Source: Fusicatenibacter saccharivorans
Lineage (GTDB): Bacteria > Bacillota > Clostridia > Lachnospirales > Lachnospiraceae
Length of the DNA: 64,000 nt
Reading direction: 5' to 3'
NCBI RefSeq assembly: GCF_015557635.1
Contig: NZ_JADNOP010000004.1
Coordinates: forward strand, 1 to 64,000
Shown here: in pieces, positions 1 through 8,388 of the stretch
How the letters are laid out: each line of letters opens with the position of its first letter
Numbering within the stretch: the first letter of the stretch is position 1
Program-made: the position numbers and the translations under genes
Notes under the pieces: generated by a model
What the model was told of the DNA's origin: nothing
Seen by the model: only the letters and a program-made list of their open reading frames with translations
The model's database searches: none

Positions 1-180
1 GGGTAGCCAAGTCGGGAAGGGATAAACGCTGAAGGCATCTAAGCGTGAAGCCCCCCTCAAGATGAGATATCCCATTCTTTAAGAAGTAAGACCCCTTGAA
101 GACGACGAGGTAGATAGGGCAGGGGTGGAAGTGCCGTAAGGCATGGAGCTGACTGTTACTAATCGGTCGAGGGCTTGACC
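1..180 (+). rRNA. 23S ribosomal RNA, 3' end (partial)
   Basis: The first 180 bases match the conserved 3' end of bacterial 23S rRNA, including the stretch ending in ACTAATCGGTCGAGGGCTTG. The gene runs in from the left edge, so only domain VI and the terminal helix are present. A tRNA gene follows after 85 bases. No 5S rRNA is visible between them. The exact 3' end is estimated from family knowledge. Confidence 0.95.
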
Positions 181-265
181 TAATTGGTTGTGTTCACAGA
201 AATGGAATGATAGATGTGTAGTGTATGCGGTTTTGAAGGTATATCAAATATCTTCAATTAAATAA

Positions 266-337
266 TCCTCGATAGCTCAATGGTAGAGCATTCGGCTGTT
301 AACCGAAGGGTTGTTGGTTCGAGCCCAACTCGGGGAG
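266..337 (+). tRNA. tRNA-Asn (GTT)
   Basis: A full cloverleaf can be drawn. The acceptor arm TCCTCGA pairs with TCGGGGA, the anticodon stem TTCGG pairs with CCGAA, and the loop CTGTTAA presents anticodon GTT at 298-300, which reads asparagine codons. The T arm carries GGTTCGAGCC. CCA is not encoded. The gene lies just downstream of the 23S end and is probably co-transcribed with the rRNA operon, ending at the terminator at 344. Confidence 0.97.
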
Positions 338-343
338 TGAATG

Positions 344-371
344 AGACCTGCAGGGATCCTGCAGGTCTTTT
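344..371 (+). terminator. Intrinsic terminator of the rRNA/tRNA operon
   Basis: An 11-bp perfect stem (AGACCTGCAGG with CCTGCAGGTCT) closed by a 3-nt loop is followed by TTTT. It sits directly after tRNA-Asn and before the promoter of the next gene. Confidence 0.9.
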
Positions 372-377
372 CGTATA

Positions 378-406
378 TTGAGTTGCCCTGTGTGATGTGA
401 TACAAT
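378..406 (+). promoter_or_regulatory. SigA-type promoter for the methyltransferase-hslO genes
   Basis: TTGAGT and TACAAT are separated by 17 bp, 40 bases upstream of the chosen start at 446. It lies immediately after the rRNA/tRNA terminator, as expected for a new transcription unit. Confidence 0.6.
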
Positions 407-445
407 AAGGCGTAGCTACTGTAAACGATGAAGGAGAAAAGAAAG

Positions 446-1213
446 ATGAATGAAAGTTATACCAGTTTTGCCCAGGTATATGACATGTTCATGGACAACG
501 TGGACTATTCTGCCTGGAGCAAATATCTGATTCAGCTTTTAAAAGAATATCAGGTGGAAGACGGACTGGTGCTCGATCTTGGCTGCGGAACGGGAAACAT
601 GACCGAGCTGCTCGCCGAAGAGGGCTACGATATGATCGGCGTGGACAATTCTGAGGATATGCTCGAGATTGCCAGTGAAAAACGCGCCGAGTCCGGCTTA
701 AACATTTTATATCTGCTTCAGGATATGCGGGAATTTGAGCTCTACGGAACCGTGAAGGCGGTTGTGAGCATCTGCGATTCCATCAACTATATTCTGGAGG
801 AAGACGATCTGCGGGAAGTCTTCTCGCTCGTCAACAATTATCTGGACCCGAAGGGCATGTTTATCTTTGATCTGAATACCAAGTATAAATATGAACAGAT
901 GGGTGAGACTACGATTGCGGAAAACCGCGAGGAGGCAAGCTTCATATGGGACAATTACTATGACCCGGAGGAAGAGATCAACGAATATGAGCTTGCCATT
1001 TTCATCCCGGAGGGAGAAGATTCCGATCTGTACCGTAAATTTGAGGAGGTACATTATCAGAGAGCGTACGATCTTGCGACGATCCGCCGCTTATTGGAAG
1101 AGGCAGGCATGGAGTTTGTGACGGCCTACGATGCATTCACAAAGGATGCGCCGAGACCGGAGAGCGAACGTATTTATGTCGTAGCAAGAGAAAAAGGAAA
1201 AAGTGAGAAATAG
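446..1213 (+). CDS. Class I SAM-dependent methyltransferase
   Basis: This 255-residue protein has the Rossmann-type motif I (VLDLGCGTGNMT, about residues 42-53) and an acidic residue at the end of strand 2 (GVDNS), both typical of S-adenosylmethionine binding. The substrate cannot be read from the sequence. The start at 446 is preferred over the in-frame ATG at 428, because AAGGAG at 431-436 lies nine bases before it and would fall inside the longer reading. It ends nine bases before hslO and is probably co-transcribed with it. Small-molecule methylation is likely, but this is inference. Confidence 0.85.
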   Translation: MNESYTSFAQVYDMFMDNVDYSAWSKYLIQLLKEYQVEDGLVLDLGCGTGNMTELLAEEGYDMIGVDNSEDMLEIASEKRAESGLNILYLLQDMREFELYGTVKAVVSICDSINYILEEDDLREVFSLVNNYLDPKGMFIFDLNTKYKYEQMGETTIAENREEASFIWDNYYDPEEEINEYELAIFIPEGEDSDLYRKFEEVHYQRAYDLATIRRLLEEAGMEFVTAYDAFTKDAPRPESERIYVVAREKGKSEK

Positions 1214-1222
1214 GAGAGAAAC

Positions 1223-2098
1223 ATGGATTATATTGTAAGAGCAACAGCGGCAGACGGACAGATTCGTGCGTTTGCAGCGACAACAAGAGAAACCGTAGAG
1301 ACAGCACGCCAGGATCACAACACGAGCCCAGTTGCAACCGCAGCGCTGGGCCGCCTTCTGACGGCAGGTGCAATGATGGGCGTTATGATGAAGGGAGATA
1401 AAGACCTTCTGACCCTGCGCATCCATGCCGGCGGACCGCTGAACGGCATTACCGTAACAGCAGATTCCAAAGGAAATGTAAAAGGTTACGTCGGAAACCC
1501 GGACGTCGTGATTCCGGCCAACAAAAAAGGAAAACTTGACGTGGCAGGTGCTGTCGGCGTCGGATTCATGGATGTCATCAAAGACCTGGGACTGAAAGAG
1601 CCGTACGTCGGACAGTGCGTTCTGCAGACGAGTGAGATCGCAGAGGATCTGACCTACTATTTTGCAACGAGTGAGCAGGTTCCGTCCAGCGTCGGACTCG
1701 GTGTGCTGATGAACAAAGACAATACCGTCCGTCAGGCCGGCGGCTTTATCATTCAGCTGATGCCGTTCTGCGATGAGAAAGTCATTGAAAAACTGGAGCA
1801 GCGTCTGGCAGAAGTCAATTCCGTTACCGCATTCCTTGACGAGGGCTTGACTCCGGAGCAGATTCTTGAAAAACTGCTTGGAGACATGGACCTTGTGATC
1901 AACGATACCGTGCCGACCCAGTTTTACTGCAACTGCAGCCGTGAGCGTGTATCGAAAGCGCTGATTGCGGTCGGAAGAAAAGAACTGAACGAGATGATTC
2001 AGGAAGCAAAACCGGTGGAGCTGAAATGCCATTTCTGCAACAGCGCCTATGAATTTTCTACCGAGGATCTGAAAGAATTATTGCGTAAGAGCAAATAG
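1223..2098 (+). CDS. hslO: Hsp33 redox-regulated chaperone
   Basis: This 291-residue protein is full length for Hsp33, a cytosolic holdase switched on by oxidation. The C-terminal zinc switch is intact: Cys236-X-Cys238 (FYCNCSR) and Cys269-X2-Cys272 (KCHFC). In the reduced state these bind zinc; disulfide formation unfolds the linker and exposes the substrate-binding surface. A TAGGAG ribosome-binding site overlaps the stop codon of the upstream methyltransferase, which suggests coupled expression. No odd features were seen. Confidence 0.96.
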   Translation: MDYIVRATAADGQIRAFAATTRETVETARQDHNTSPVATAALGRLLTAGAMMGVMMKGDKDLLTLRIHAGGPLNGITVTADSKGNVKGYVGNPDVVIPANKKGKLDVAGAVGVGFMDVIKDLGLKEPYVGQCVLQTSEIAEDLTYYFATSEQVPSSVGLGVLMNKDNTVRQAGGFIIQLMPFCDEKVIEKLEQRLAEVNSVTAFLDEGLTPEQILEKLLGDMDLVINDTVPTQFYCNCSRERVSKALIAVGRKELNEMIQEAKPVELKCHFCNSAYEFSTEDLKELLRKSK

Positions 2099-2187
2099 CA
2101 GTACTGTTTCAGGCGAAACGGAGGCTGTGAGAGCTTCTGTTTGCAGAAAATCTGTAACAGGGAACCAGATAGTGGAGGAAGAAAGAG

Positions 2188-4098
2188 ATGAAACAGGGAT
2201 TCGTAAAAGTTGCCGCCGCTTCCTGTGCGGTAGTGGTAGCGGATGTCAGAGAAAATACGAGAGTCATTCTGGAAACGATTCATAAAATGGAGGGCGAGGG
2301 AGCAAAGGTGATGGTGCTCCCGGAGCTGGCTCTCACCGGCTACACCTGTAGTGACTTATTCTGGCAGAGTCAGATGATTGATGCGGCGAAAGAAGGATTA
2401 AAGGAAATTGCCGATGGTACGAAAGAGACCGATGCGCTGATTTTTGTCGGACTGCCGTGGGAACAGGGCGGAAAGCTGTTCAATGTAGCCGCTGTGCTCT
2501 GTCACGGAGAGCTTCTCGGCATTGTGCCGAAAAAGTATCTGCCGAACTACAATGAATTTTATGAGCTGCGTCATTTTACGCCGGGAAAAGAAGCGGTGAC
2601 AACAACGGAATTTTTTGGAAAAGAGGTTCCGTTTGGCATGAATCTGCTCTTCCAGTGTGAAAAAATGCCGCGTCTTAAGGTTGCGGCAGAGCTCTGTGAG
2701 GATCTCTGGACCCCAAATCCGCCGAGTGTGGCGCATGCGCTTGCAGGTGCGACAGTGGTCGTAAACCTTTCTGCCAGTGATGAAATGGTTGGAAAAGACA
2801 GTTACCGGAGAAGCCTTGTGAGCGCACAGTCGGCGCGTCTGATCTGCGGCTATATTTATGCGACAGCAGGTGAGGGCGAGTCGACGACAGATCTTGTCTT
2901 TGGCGGACAGCATCTGATTGCTGAAAACGGAACCATTCTTGCCGAGGCAAAACGATTTGAGAATCAGATCATTTGTGCAGATCTCGATGTGGATCGTCTC
3001 ACAAGTGAGCGCAGAAGGATGACCACGTATCCGGAGCAGAGAACCGATGGGTATCAGGTCGTTCGATTCTCCTTGTCAATAGAAGAGACAAAGCTGACCC
3101 GTTACTTCGATCCACGGCCATTCGTACCGTCGGATAAGCATAACCGCGATCAGCGATGCGACGAAATTTTAAATATTCAGGCTATGGGACTGAAAAAACG
3201 TCTGGCGCATACCCATTGCCAGAGCGCAGTTATCGGTATTTCCGGTGGACTTGACTCGACGCTGGCATTGCTTGTAACGGCAAGAGCATTTGATCTGCTC
3301 GGGATTCCGAGAAAGCAGATCCTGTCTGTAACGATGCCGTGTTTTGGAACGACAGACCGTACGTATCAGAATGCATGTGAGCTGACGAGATGCCTTGGCG
3401 CAACCTTAAAAGAGATCGATATCAAGGAGGCTGTCAATCTTCATTTCCGTGATATCGGACAGAATCCGGAGAAACACGATGTGACGTATGAAAACGGACA
3501 GGCGCGTGAGAGAACGCAGATTCTGATGGATCTTGCCAACCAGTCCGGCGGTATGGTTATCGGAACGGGTGATCTTTCCGAGCTGGCACTTGGCTGGGCA
3601 ACGTACAATGGCGATCATATGTCAATGTATGCAGTCAATGCATCTGTGCCAAAGACACTGGTGCGCCATCTGGTGCAGTATTATGCGGATACCTGCGGAG
3701 AGAAAGCACTTTCTGATATTCTCCTGGATGTGCTTGATACGCCGGTCAGCCCGGAGCTGCTTCCGCCGAAAGACGGTGTCATTTCCCAGAAGACAGAGGA
3801 TCTTGTCGGACCGTACGAACTCCACGATTTCTTTTTGTACTATATGCTGCGTGTGACGTACGAGCCGCTGAAAATTTACCGTGTGGCGAAACTTGCGTTT
3901 GCCGGTGTTTACGATGATACAACAATCCTGAAGTGGCTGAAAACCTTCTACTGGAGATTTTTTGCACAGCAGTTTAAGCGTTCCTGCCTGCCGGACGGAC
4001 CGAAGGTCGGAAGCGTTGCGGTTTCCCCGCGAGGCGATCTGCGCATGCCAAGTGATGCAAGCGTGAAACTCTGGAGAGAACAGCTTGACCGGCTGTAA
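2188..4098 (+). CDS. nadE: Glutamine-dependent NAD+ synthase
   Basis: This 636-residue, two-domain enzyme makes NAD+ from deamido-NAD+, ATP and glutamine, the last step of NAD biosynthesis. The N-terminal nitrilase-type glutaminase domain carries the triad Glu46 (LPELALTG), Lys115 (VPKKYLPN) and Cys170 (AELCEDLW). The C-terminal ATP-pyrophosphatase domain has the P-loop SGGLDS at residues 352-357. GGAGGAAGAAAG precedes the ATG. The length is normal for the large, glutaminase-fused form. It is the last gene before a bidirectional terminator. Confidence 0.97.
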   Translation: MKQGFVKVAAASCAVVVADVRENTRVILETIHKMEGEGAKVMVLPELALTGYTCSDLFWQSQMIDAAKEGLKEIADGTKETDALIFVGLPWEQGGKLFNVAAVLCHGELLGIVPKKYLPNYNEFYELRHFTPGKEAVTTTEFFGKEVPFGMNLLFQCEKMPRLKVAAELCEDLWTPNPPSVAHALAGATVVVNLSASDEMVGKDSYRRSLVSAQSARLICGYIYATAGEGESTTDLVFGGQHLIAENGTILAEAKRFENQIICADLDVDRLTSERRRMTTYPEQRTDGYQVVRFSLSIEETKLTRYFDPRPFVPSDKHNRDQRCDEILNIQAMGLKKRLAHTHCQSAVIGISGGLDSTLALLVTARAFDLLGIPRKQILSVTMPCFGTTDRTYQNACELTRCLGATLKEIDIKEAVNLHFRDIGQNPEKHDVTYENGQARERTQILMDLANQSGGMVIGTGDLSELALGWATYNGDHMSMYAVNASVPKTLVRHLVQYYADTCGEKALSDILLDVLDTPVSPELLPPKDGVISQKTEDLVGPYELHDFFLYYMLRVTYEPLKIYRVAKLAFAGVYDDTTILKWLKTFYWRFFAQQFKRSCLPDGPKVGSVAVSPRGDLRMPSDASVKLWREQLDRL

Positions 4099-4242
4099 TC
4101 CATCGCATGAGATTCCGGCGCTTCTTCTGGTGCTTGCGATTGACGCGGTAAACTGTTCGGACGATAAGCATTAGAGTGTGTCTGGTTCACAGAATCAAGG
4201 ATTGACAGATAAGACAACAGAAAAGCAATAGAAAAACAACAG

Positions 4243-4282
4243 AAAAATGGCTTCGGAGTGAGAACACTCAGGAGCCATTTTT
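4243..4282 (+). terminator. Bidirectional intrinsic terminator
   Basis: AAAATGGCT pairs with AGCCATTTT, with an inner AGTG/CACT stem. A-rich and T-rich flanks lie on both sides. It lies between the converging nadE and the minus-strand gene ending at 4287, and can serve both. Confidence 0.8.
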
Positions 4283-4286
4283 AACT

Positions 4287-4760
4287 TTATTTGGTTGCAG
4301 AAGGATTGCGGGCCTGATCGAGAGCCTGGTCGATTGCCATGACAAGCAGTTCGGAGGTGTAGCGGTTATCCTCGCCGTAAATGAGGCCTTCGGTTGTCTG
4401 GTTTACGTAGATCTGACTTGCAATGGAATCGAGTGCAGGCTCCATAAGCGGGTACATAGCGGCCGTGGTCTCGCTTAGGTTATTCATTGAGATTGCGGTA
4501 ATGCGGTCCTGCTCGACATCGACCTGTATATCGAAGGTCTGGTCACCGAGAGAAATTGTGGAGGTATAGATGCCGGGAATGTAGCGTGCACTCTCGGCAG
4601 AACCGGTGGATGAGGCCGCAGGTTTCTTCGCAGACTCCTTTTTTCCGGAACCGAACATAATCAGAAAAACCACGAGCAGAAGGATCGCGAGAGCGAGAAA
4701 AACAGTGGTGTAAACCACTTCTTTCATATGTAGTACAATGATTTTCGTTTTGGAACTCAT
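4287..4760 (-). CDS. Membrane-anchored FMN-bind-like domain protein
   Basis: This protein has 157 residues from the chosen start. One N-terminal transmembrane segment (about residues 17-35, TTVFLALAILLLVVFLIMF) is followed by a Ser/Ala-rich linker. The compact domain, beginning at YIPGIYTSTISLGDQ, is laid out like the FMN-bind domain: a beta hairpin, then DRITAISM, then a helix ending TSELLVMAIDQAL. The flavinylation-type SGAT-x-TS motif is not conserved; YGEDNRYTS stands in its place, so covalent flavin attachment is doubtful. The start at 4760 follows AAGGAG at 4773-4778 (minus strand). A longer frame opens at 4883 but lacks a convincing ribosome-binding site. The function is unknown. Confidence 0.6.
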   Translation of the reverse strand: MSSKTKIIVLHMKEVVYTTVFLALAILLLVVFLIMFGSGKKESAKKPAASSTGSAESARYIPGIYTSTISLGDQTFDIQVDVEQDRITAISMNNLSETTAAMYPLMEPALDSIASQIYVNQTTEGLIYGEDNRYTSELLVMAIDQALDQARNPSATK

Positions 4761-4994
4761 GGGCGGGCACACTCCTTTTTGAAAAACCGTCTGTGAGCGG
4801 ACGAGGGGCAAACGGACGGGCGTTTTTATTATAATGTATGTAAAAGAGAAATCGTTTATGAAAGAAAGTTTCGTAACATGCAAATTCCGAATATAATCTT
4901 TGGACAGTCTTTCTTCTGCCCGAGAATTAGTATATAATGTAATCGGTCACGATAACAGATTTCAGAGAAGAGTTGGGAAAAGAAGAGGGGAAAG

Positions 4995-6710
4995 ATGAAA
5001 AAAAGAAAAATCAGAAGTACTATGAGTGTTTTTTTAACTACTTTTTTGCTTCTGCAGATTATATTACTGTTTCTGTACAAATCATTTATTGTTGATATTG
5101 CTAAAAAAAACGAGAAAAACCTGGTGGAAAATACACTGCAAATTTATCATAATACGATGGAAAGTGTATTGGAGCGACTTGACGATAACCTGGATCTTTT
5201 ACTGGGATGTCGGCTGCTTTTGACACAGCTGAATGGAGAAAATAATCTGGAGAAAGTGAAAGCGCAGCATCAAATGCTGCAGATTCTTAAGGAAAGATGT
5301 AAAGATACCAAAGAAGCGGATGCCTATGCGATTGTTAATTGCAAAGACAACAGTATTTTGATTCAGAGAAATGGAAATATAACATATGATACAATAAAAG
5401 ATATCAAAAAGTATCTTCAAAAGCGTAATACGTTTGATAAAACTCCTACATCCGGCTGGACTTCTACTGTCATGGGGGAGCAGGTGTATCTGGTAAAATA
5501 TTATAATTATGGTGCAAATACGATCGCTGTATTGATATCAGAAAAAAGACTGGACTCTTTGTTAAACTATAATGATATGTCCATCAAAGAGGCAGCGTTC
5601 TATCTTACAGACAAAAAAGGGAAAATTCTGTGCGGTTCAGGAGAGGATTGGACATATGGAGAAGCGATAGAGAATCTGCAGAAACAGGATCCATCCATCA
5701 GTATCTATCGGGGATCTGTTCTGGAAGATGCATATCAGATGTATTACAGCGTAAAATCCTCCGAGTATGCCGCATATTCTACATCCGGTATCGCTATTTT
5801 TGGATTTTTAGTACTGTCTTTACTTTTCTTTGGAACAATTGTCTGGTATATGCAAAAAGAAATTTTTCAGCCGATTGCAGACCTGTCCTGGGTTTCCAGA
5901 AAAATTCACAGTGGGGATTTCAGGGCAAGAGCGGAATATAATACAAACAGCTACGAAATGGAAGAAGTAAAACAGGCATATAATGATATGGTACAGACGA
6001 TTCTTGAAATGAGGGTAGAAAAGTACGAACAGGAACTTCGAATGAAGGATGTACAACTGAAGTATATCCATATGCAATTAAAACCACACTATTTCCTGAA
6101 TGCTTTATCAACAATCAACAGCATGGTTTATCAGCACGAGGAAGAGAATGTCCATACCTTTATTCAGGCATTTTCACAGAATATCCGCTATATGTTTCGA
6201 ACCGGTCTGCATACCGTTCCGCTGCAGGATGAAATAAAGAATGCCAGTGGATATCTGGAAATGCAGCGACTTATGTACCGGGATTGCTTTTATGTCTATA
6301 TGGATATACCGGAAGAAACGCAGCAGTATCCGGTGCCGCAGATGATCCTGCATACATTTTTGGAAAATATATTTAAGCACGTGATCAGTATTGATTCGTT
6401 CACTACGGTTCTGATTCAGGCATTGTTGAGCTTTTCGGGGAAGGAAGTTTACTTAAAACTGGAACTATATATATCGCAGGGTCAATTTTCGCAGGAAATA
6501 CTGGACTTTGTGAATAAAGATATGGAAATAACAGAAAAAGAAGATGGAAGTGGAATTGGAATAAAAAATGTAAAAGAGGTTCTGAAGATGATGTACCAGC
6601 AGGATCATCTTCTGTATTTTGAGAATCTGGAACCGGAAGGAACTAAAATAACCATATGGATTCCGAAAACACTGAAATGTACAGATGAGGAGAAAGACGA
6701 AGAGAGATGA
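4995..6710 (+). CDS. YesM/LytS-type sensor histidine kinase
   Basis: This 571-residue membrane kinase has a transmembrane helix at about 11-35 and a large extracytoplasmic sensor of about 230 residues. A second helix (about 265-285), a HAMP region (about 286-338) and a His_kinase domain with His365 (QLKPHYFLNA) follow. The ATPase C-terminus carries GSGIGIKNV. This architecture is typical of kinases that sense carbohydrates through a binding protein. The stop codon overlaps the start of the response regulator by four bases. Together the pair probably controls the importer that begins at 8389. The gene is A/T-rich compared with nadE and addB. The ligand is unknown. Confidence 0.93.
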   Translation: MKKRKIRSTMSVFLTTFLLLQIILLFLYKSFIVDIAKKNEKNLVENTLQIYHNTMESVLERLDDNLDLLLGCRLLLTQLNGENNLEKVKAQHQMLQILKERCKDTKEADAYAIVNCKDNSILIQRNGNITYDTIKDIKKYLQKRNTFDKTPTSGWTSTVMGEQVYLVKYYNYGANTIAVLISEKRLDSLLNYNDMSIKEAAFYLTDKKGKILCGSGEDWTYGEAIENLQKQDPSISIYRGSVLEDAYQMYYSVKSSEYAAYSTSGIAIFGFLVLSLLFFGTIVWYMQKEIFQPIADLSWVSRKIHSGDFRARAEYNTNSYEMEEVKQAYNDMVQTILEMRVEKYEQELRMKDVQLKYIHMQLKPHYFLNALSTINSMVYQHEEENVHTFIQAFSQNIRYMFRTGLHTVPLQDEIKNASGYLEMQRLMYRDCFYVYMDIPEETQQYPVPQMILHTFLENIFKHVISIDSFTTVLIQALLSFSGKEVYLKLELYISQGQFSQEILDFVNKDMEITEKEDGSGIGIKNVKEVLKMMYQQDHLLYFENLEPEGTKITIWIPKTLKCTDEEKDEER

Positions 6711-8281
6711 ATTTGCTGATTGTAGATGATGAAATTGTGACAACGCAGGTATTGGAAGAACAGCTGGATCGCGAGTTACTTTCTATTGACCAGATCTATG
6801 TGGCCTACAATACTTCTATGGCCAGAGATATTTTGCAAAAAAATAAAGTGGAACTGATTTTATGTGATATTGAAATGCCAAAGGAGAATGGAATTCATTT
6901 TCTGAAATGGGTACGAGAACAGAAAATCCAGACAGAGGTTATCTTTCTGACCAGCCATGAAAAATTTGAATATGCCTATGGAGCTGTACAGAATGGTGCG
7001 GCAAACTATCTGCTGAAGCCGATTGACATGAATAAAATCAATCAGACATTGCTTCGTGTGACAGAAAAAATAGTCTGGAAACAAAAAACGGAGGAAATCC
7101 GGGAATATTGGGAGAGCGGAATAAGAAAGATGGTGCGATATTTCTGGACAAGAGTATTGCTGGAACCCGGTGTGCAGAAACAGGGACTCGAGGAGGAAAT
7201 AAAGCAGCAGGGGATAGAGGAAGAGATTCAGGAAAAATATTGTGTTGTGATTCTTCATTTTGCCAGTGGAAAACTGGACTTGGGTAAAGAAAAGGGACAG
7301 GAATCCATTTATAAATTTGCAATGGAAAACATTCTGGCAGAAGCATTCACAGAAAAAATCAAAATGGAAAATGTGATCTGCTGGGAAGAAAATAAGGGAA
7401 CCTATCTTGGAATTCTGTCGGAATTTTCGGAAAAGGAGACGAAAGAGAGAGCAGAGCAGGTCAGAAACATATTTGAAAAATATTTTCCGGAGACATTGCA
7501 GATCGGATACATTTCCCCGAGTGTTCCTTTTTATGAAGTGGGTCTGGAAAAAGAAAAAATAATGGAATATGACAAAACGCATATTTATGACGAAGGGGAA
7601 ATAAAGGAATTTATGGTATTGCTTCGAGAAAAGGAGGCGTCCGGACATATTCTGGACGAAGATTATATCCTGCAGTGTCTGAACAAGGGATTCAGGGTAA
7701 GTACAATGGAATATTTACAAAAAACGCTGCAGCATGTAAAGCAAACGATGCATTCCGTAGAAGGATTTCGCAATTTTCAGGTGGAACTGACACAGCTTGT
7801 AAGCAAATATCTCCATGATAAAAAGGAAAATATGAACAGCGTGATTCGTGATCCGATCTATCTGCGACTGGATATGAATGCGGTTAAATCGGAATTTTCT
7901 ATGGTGCAGTGGATGACCTGGCTGATGAATAAGGTATTTGATCTGACACAGGAGGAACGGAAAGAAAAAAGGATCACAGATCAGGTAATTGATTATATCA
8001 GAGAACATTATACGGAAGATATTAACAGAAATACGCTTTCGGAGAGGTTTCATTTTTCACCGGAATACATTGGAAAAATGTTCCGGAAGGATATCGGAAC
8101 GTCGTTGAATGATTATATTAATTCTCTGCGCGTGGAAAAAGCGAAACATTTGCTGGAAAACACCAATACAAAGGTGATTGATATTGCGCTGGAAGTCGGA
8201 TTTGATACGCTTCCGTATTTCTCATCTGTATTTAAAAAATATACGGGAGTTTCACCGGCAGAGTTTCGGAAAAGAGAATAG
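6707..8281 (+). CDS. YesN-type AraC-family response regulator
   Basis: This 524-residue protein has an N-terminal receiver domain with phospho-acceptor Asp54 (LILCDIEMP), Asp7-Asp8 and a Lys in LLKPID. A long middle region follows, then a C-terminal AraC double helix-turn-helix (about 425-522, ending DTLPYFSSVFKKYTGVSPAEFRK). It starts inside the last codons of the kinase gene (ATGA overlap), so the two are translationally coupled. It is expected to activate the downstream ABC/citrate lyase genes when phosphorylated. A terminator separates it from those genes, which fits it acting at a promoter just downstream. Confidence 0.93.
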   Translation: MNLLIVDDEIVTTQVLEEQLDRELLSIDQIYVAYNTSMARDILQKNKVELILCDIEMPKENGIHFLKWVREQKIQTEVIFLTSHEKFEYAYGAVQNGAANYLLKPIDMNKINQTLLRVTEKIVWKQKTEEIREYWESGIRKMVRYFWTRVLLEPGVQKQGLEEEIKQQGIEEEIQEKYCVVILHFASGKLDLGKEKGQESIYKFAMENILAEAFTEKIKMENVICWEENKGTYLGILSEFSEKETKERAEQVRNIFEKYFPETLQIGYISPSVPFYEVGLEKEKIMEYDKTHIYDEGEIKEFMVLLREKEASGHILDEDYILQCLNKGFRVSTMEYLQKTLQHVKQTMHSVEGFRNFQVELTQLVSKYLHDKKENMNSVIRDPIYLRLDMNAVKSEFSMVQWMTWLMNKVFDLTQEERKEKRITDQVIDYIREHYTEDINRNTLSERFHFSPEYIGKMFRKDIGTSLNDYINSLRVEKAKHLLENTNTKVIDIALEVGFDTLPYFSSVFKKYTGVSPAEFRKRE

Positions 8282-8288
8282 ATATCTT

Positions 8289-8337
8289 AAAAACGAAAGT
8301 TTTTGTACTTTTTTGTGTAAGAACTTTCGTTTTTTTT
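8289..8337 (+). terminator. Intrinsic terminator after the YesMN pair
   Basis: AAACGAAAGTT pairs with AACTTTCGTTT, and eight T residues follow. The structure separates the regulator pair from the solute-binding protein gene. A TATGAT element at about 8342 could belong to the next promoter, but no clear -35 was found. Confidence 0.8.
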
Positions 8338-8388
8338 GCGTTATGATAAGTCTATCAAAAGGAACCGGAAAGAAGAAAGGAGAAACAA

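Noticed and set aside
1091-2032. A 313-codon minus-strand frame opposite hslO
   Set aside because: HslO is unmistakable on the plus strand. The antisense frame has no domain features or start site.
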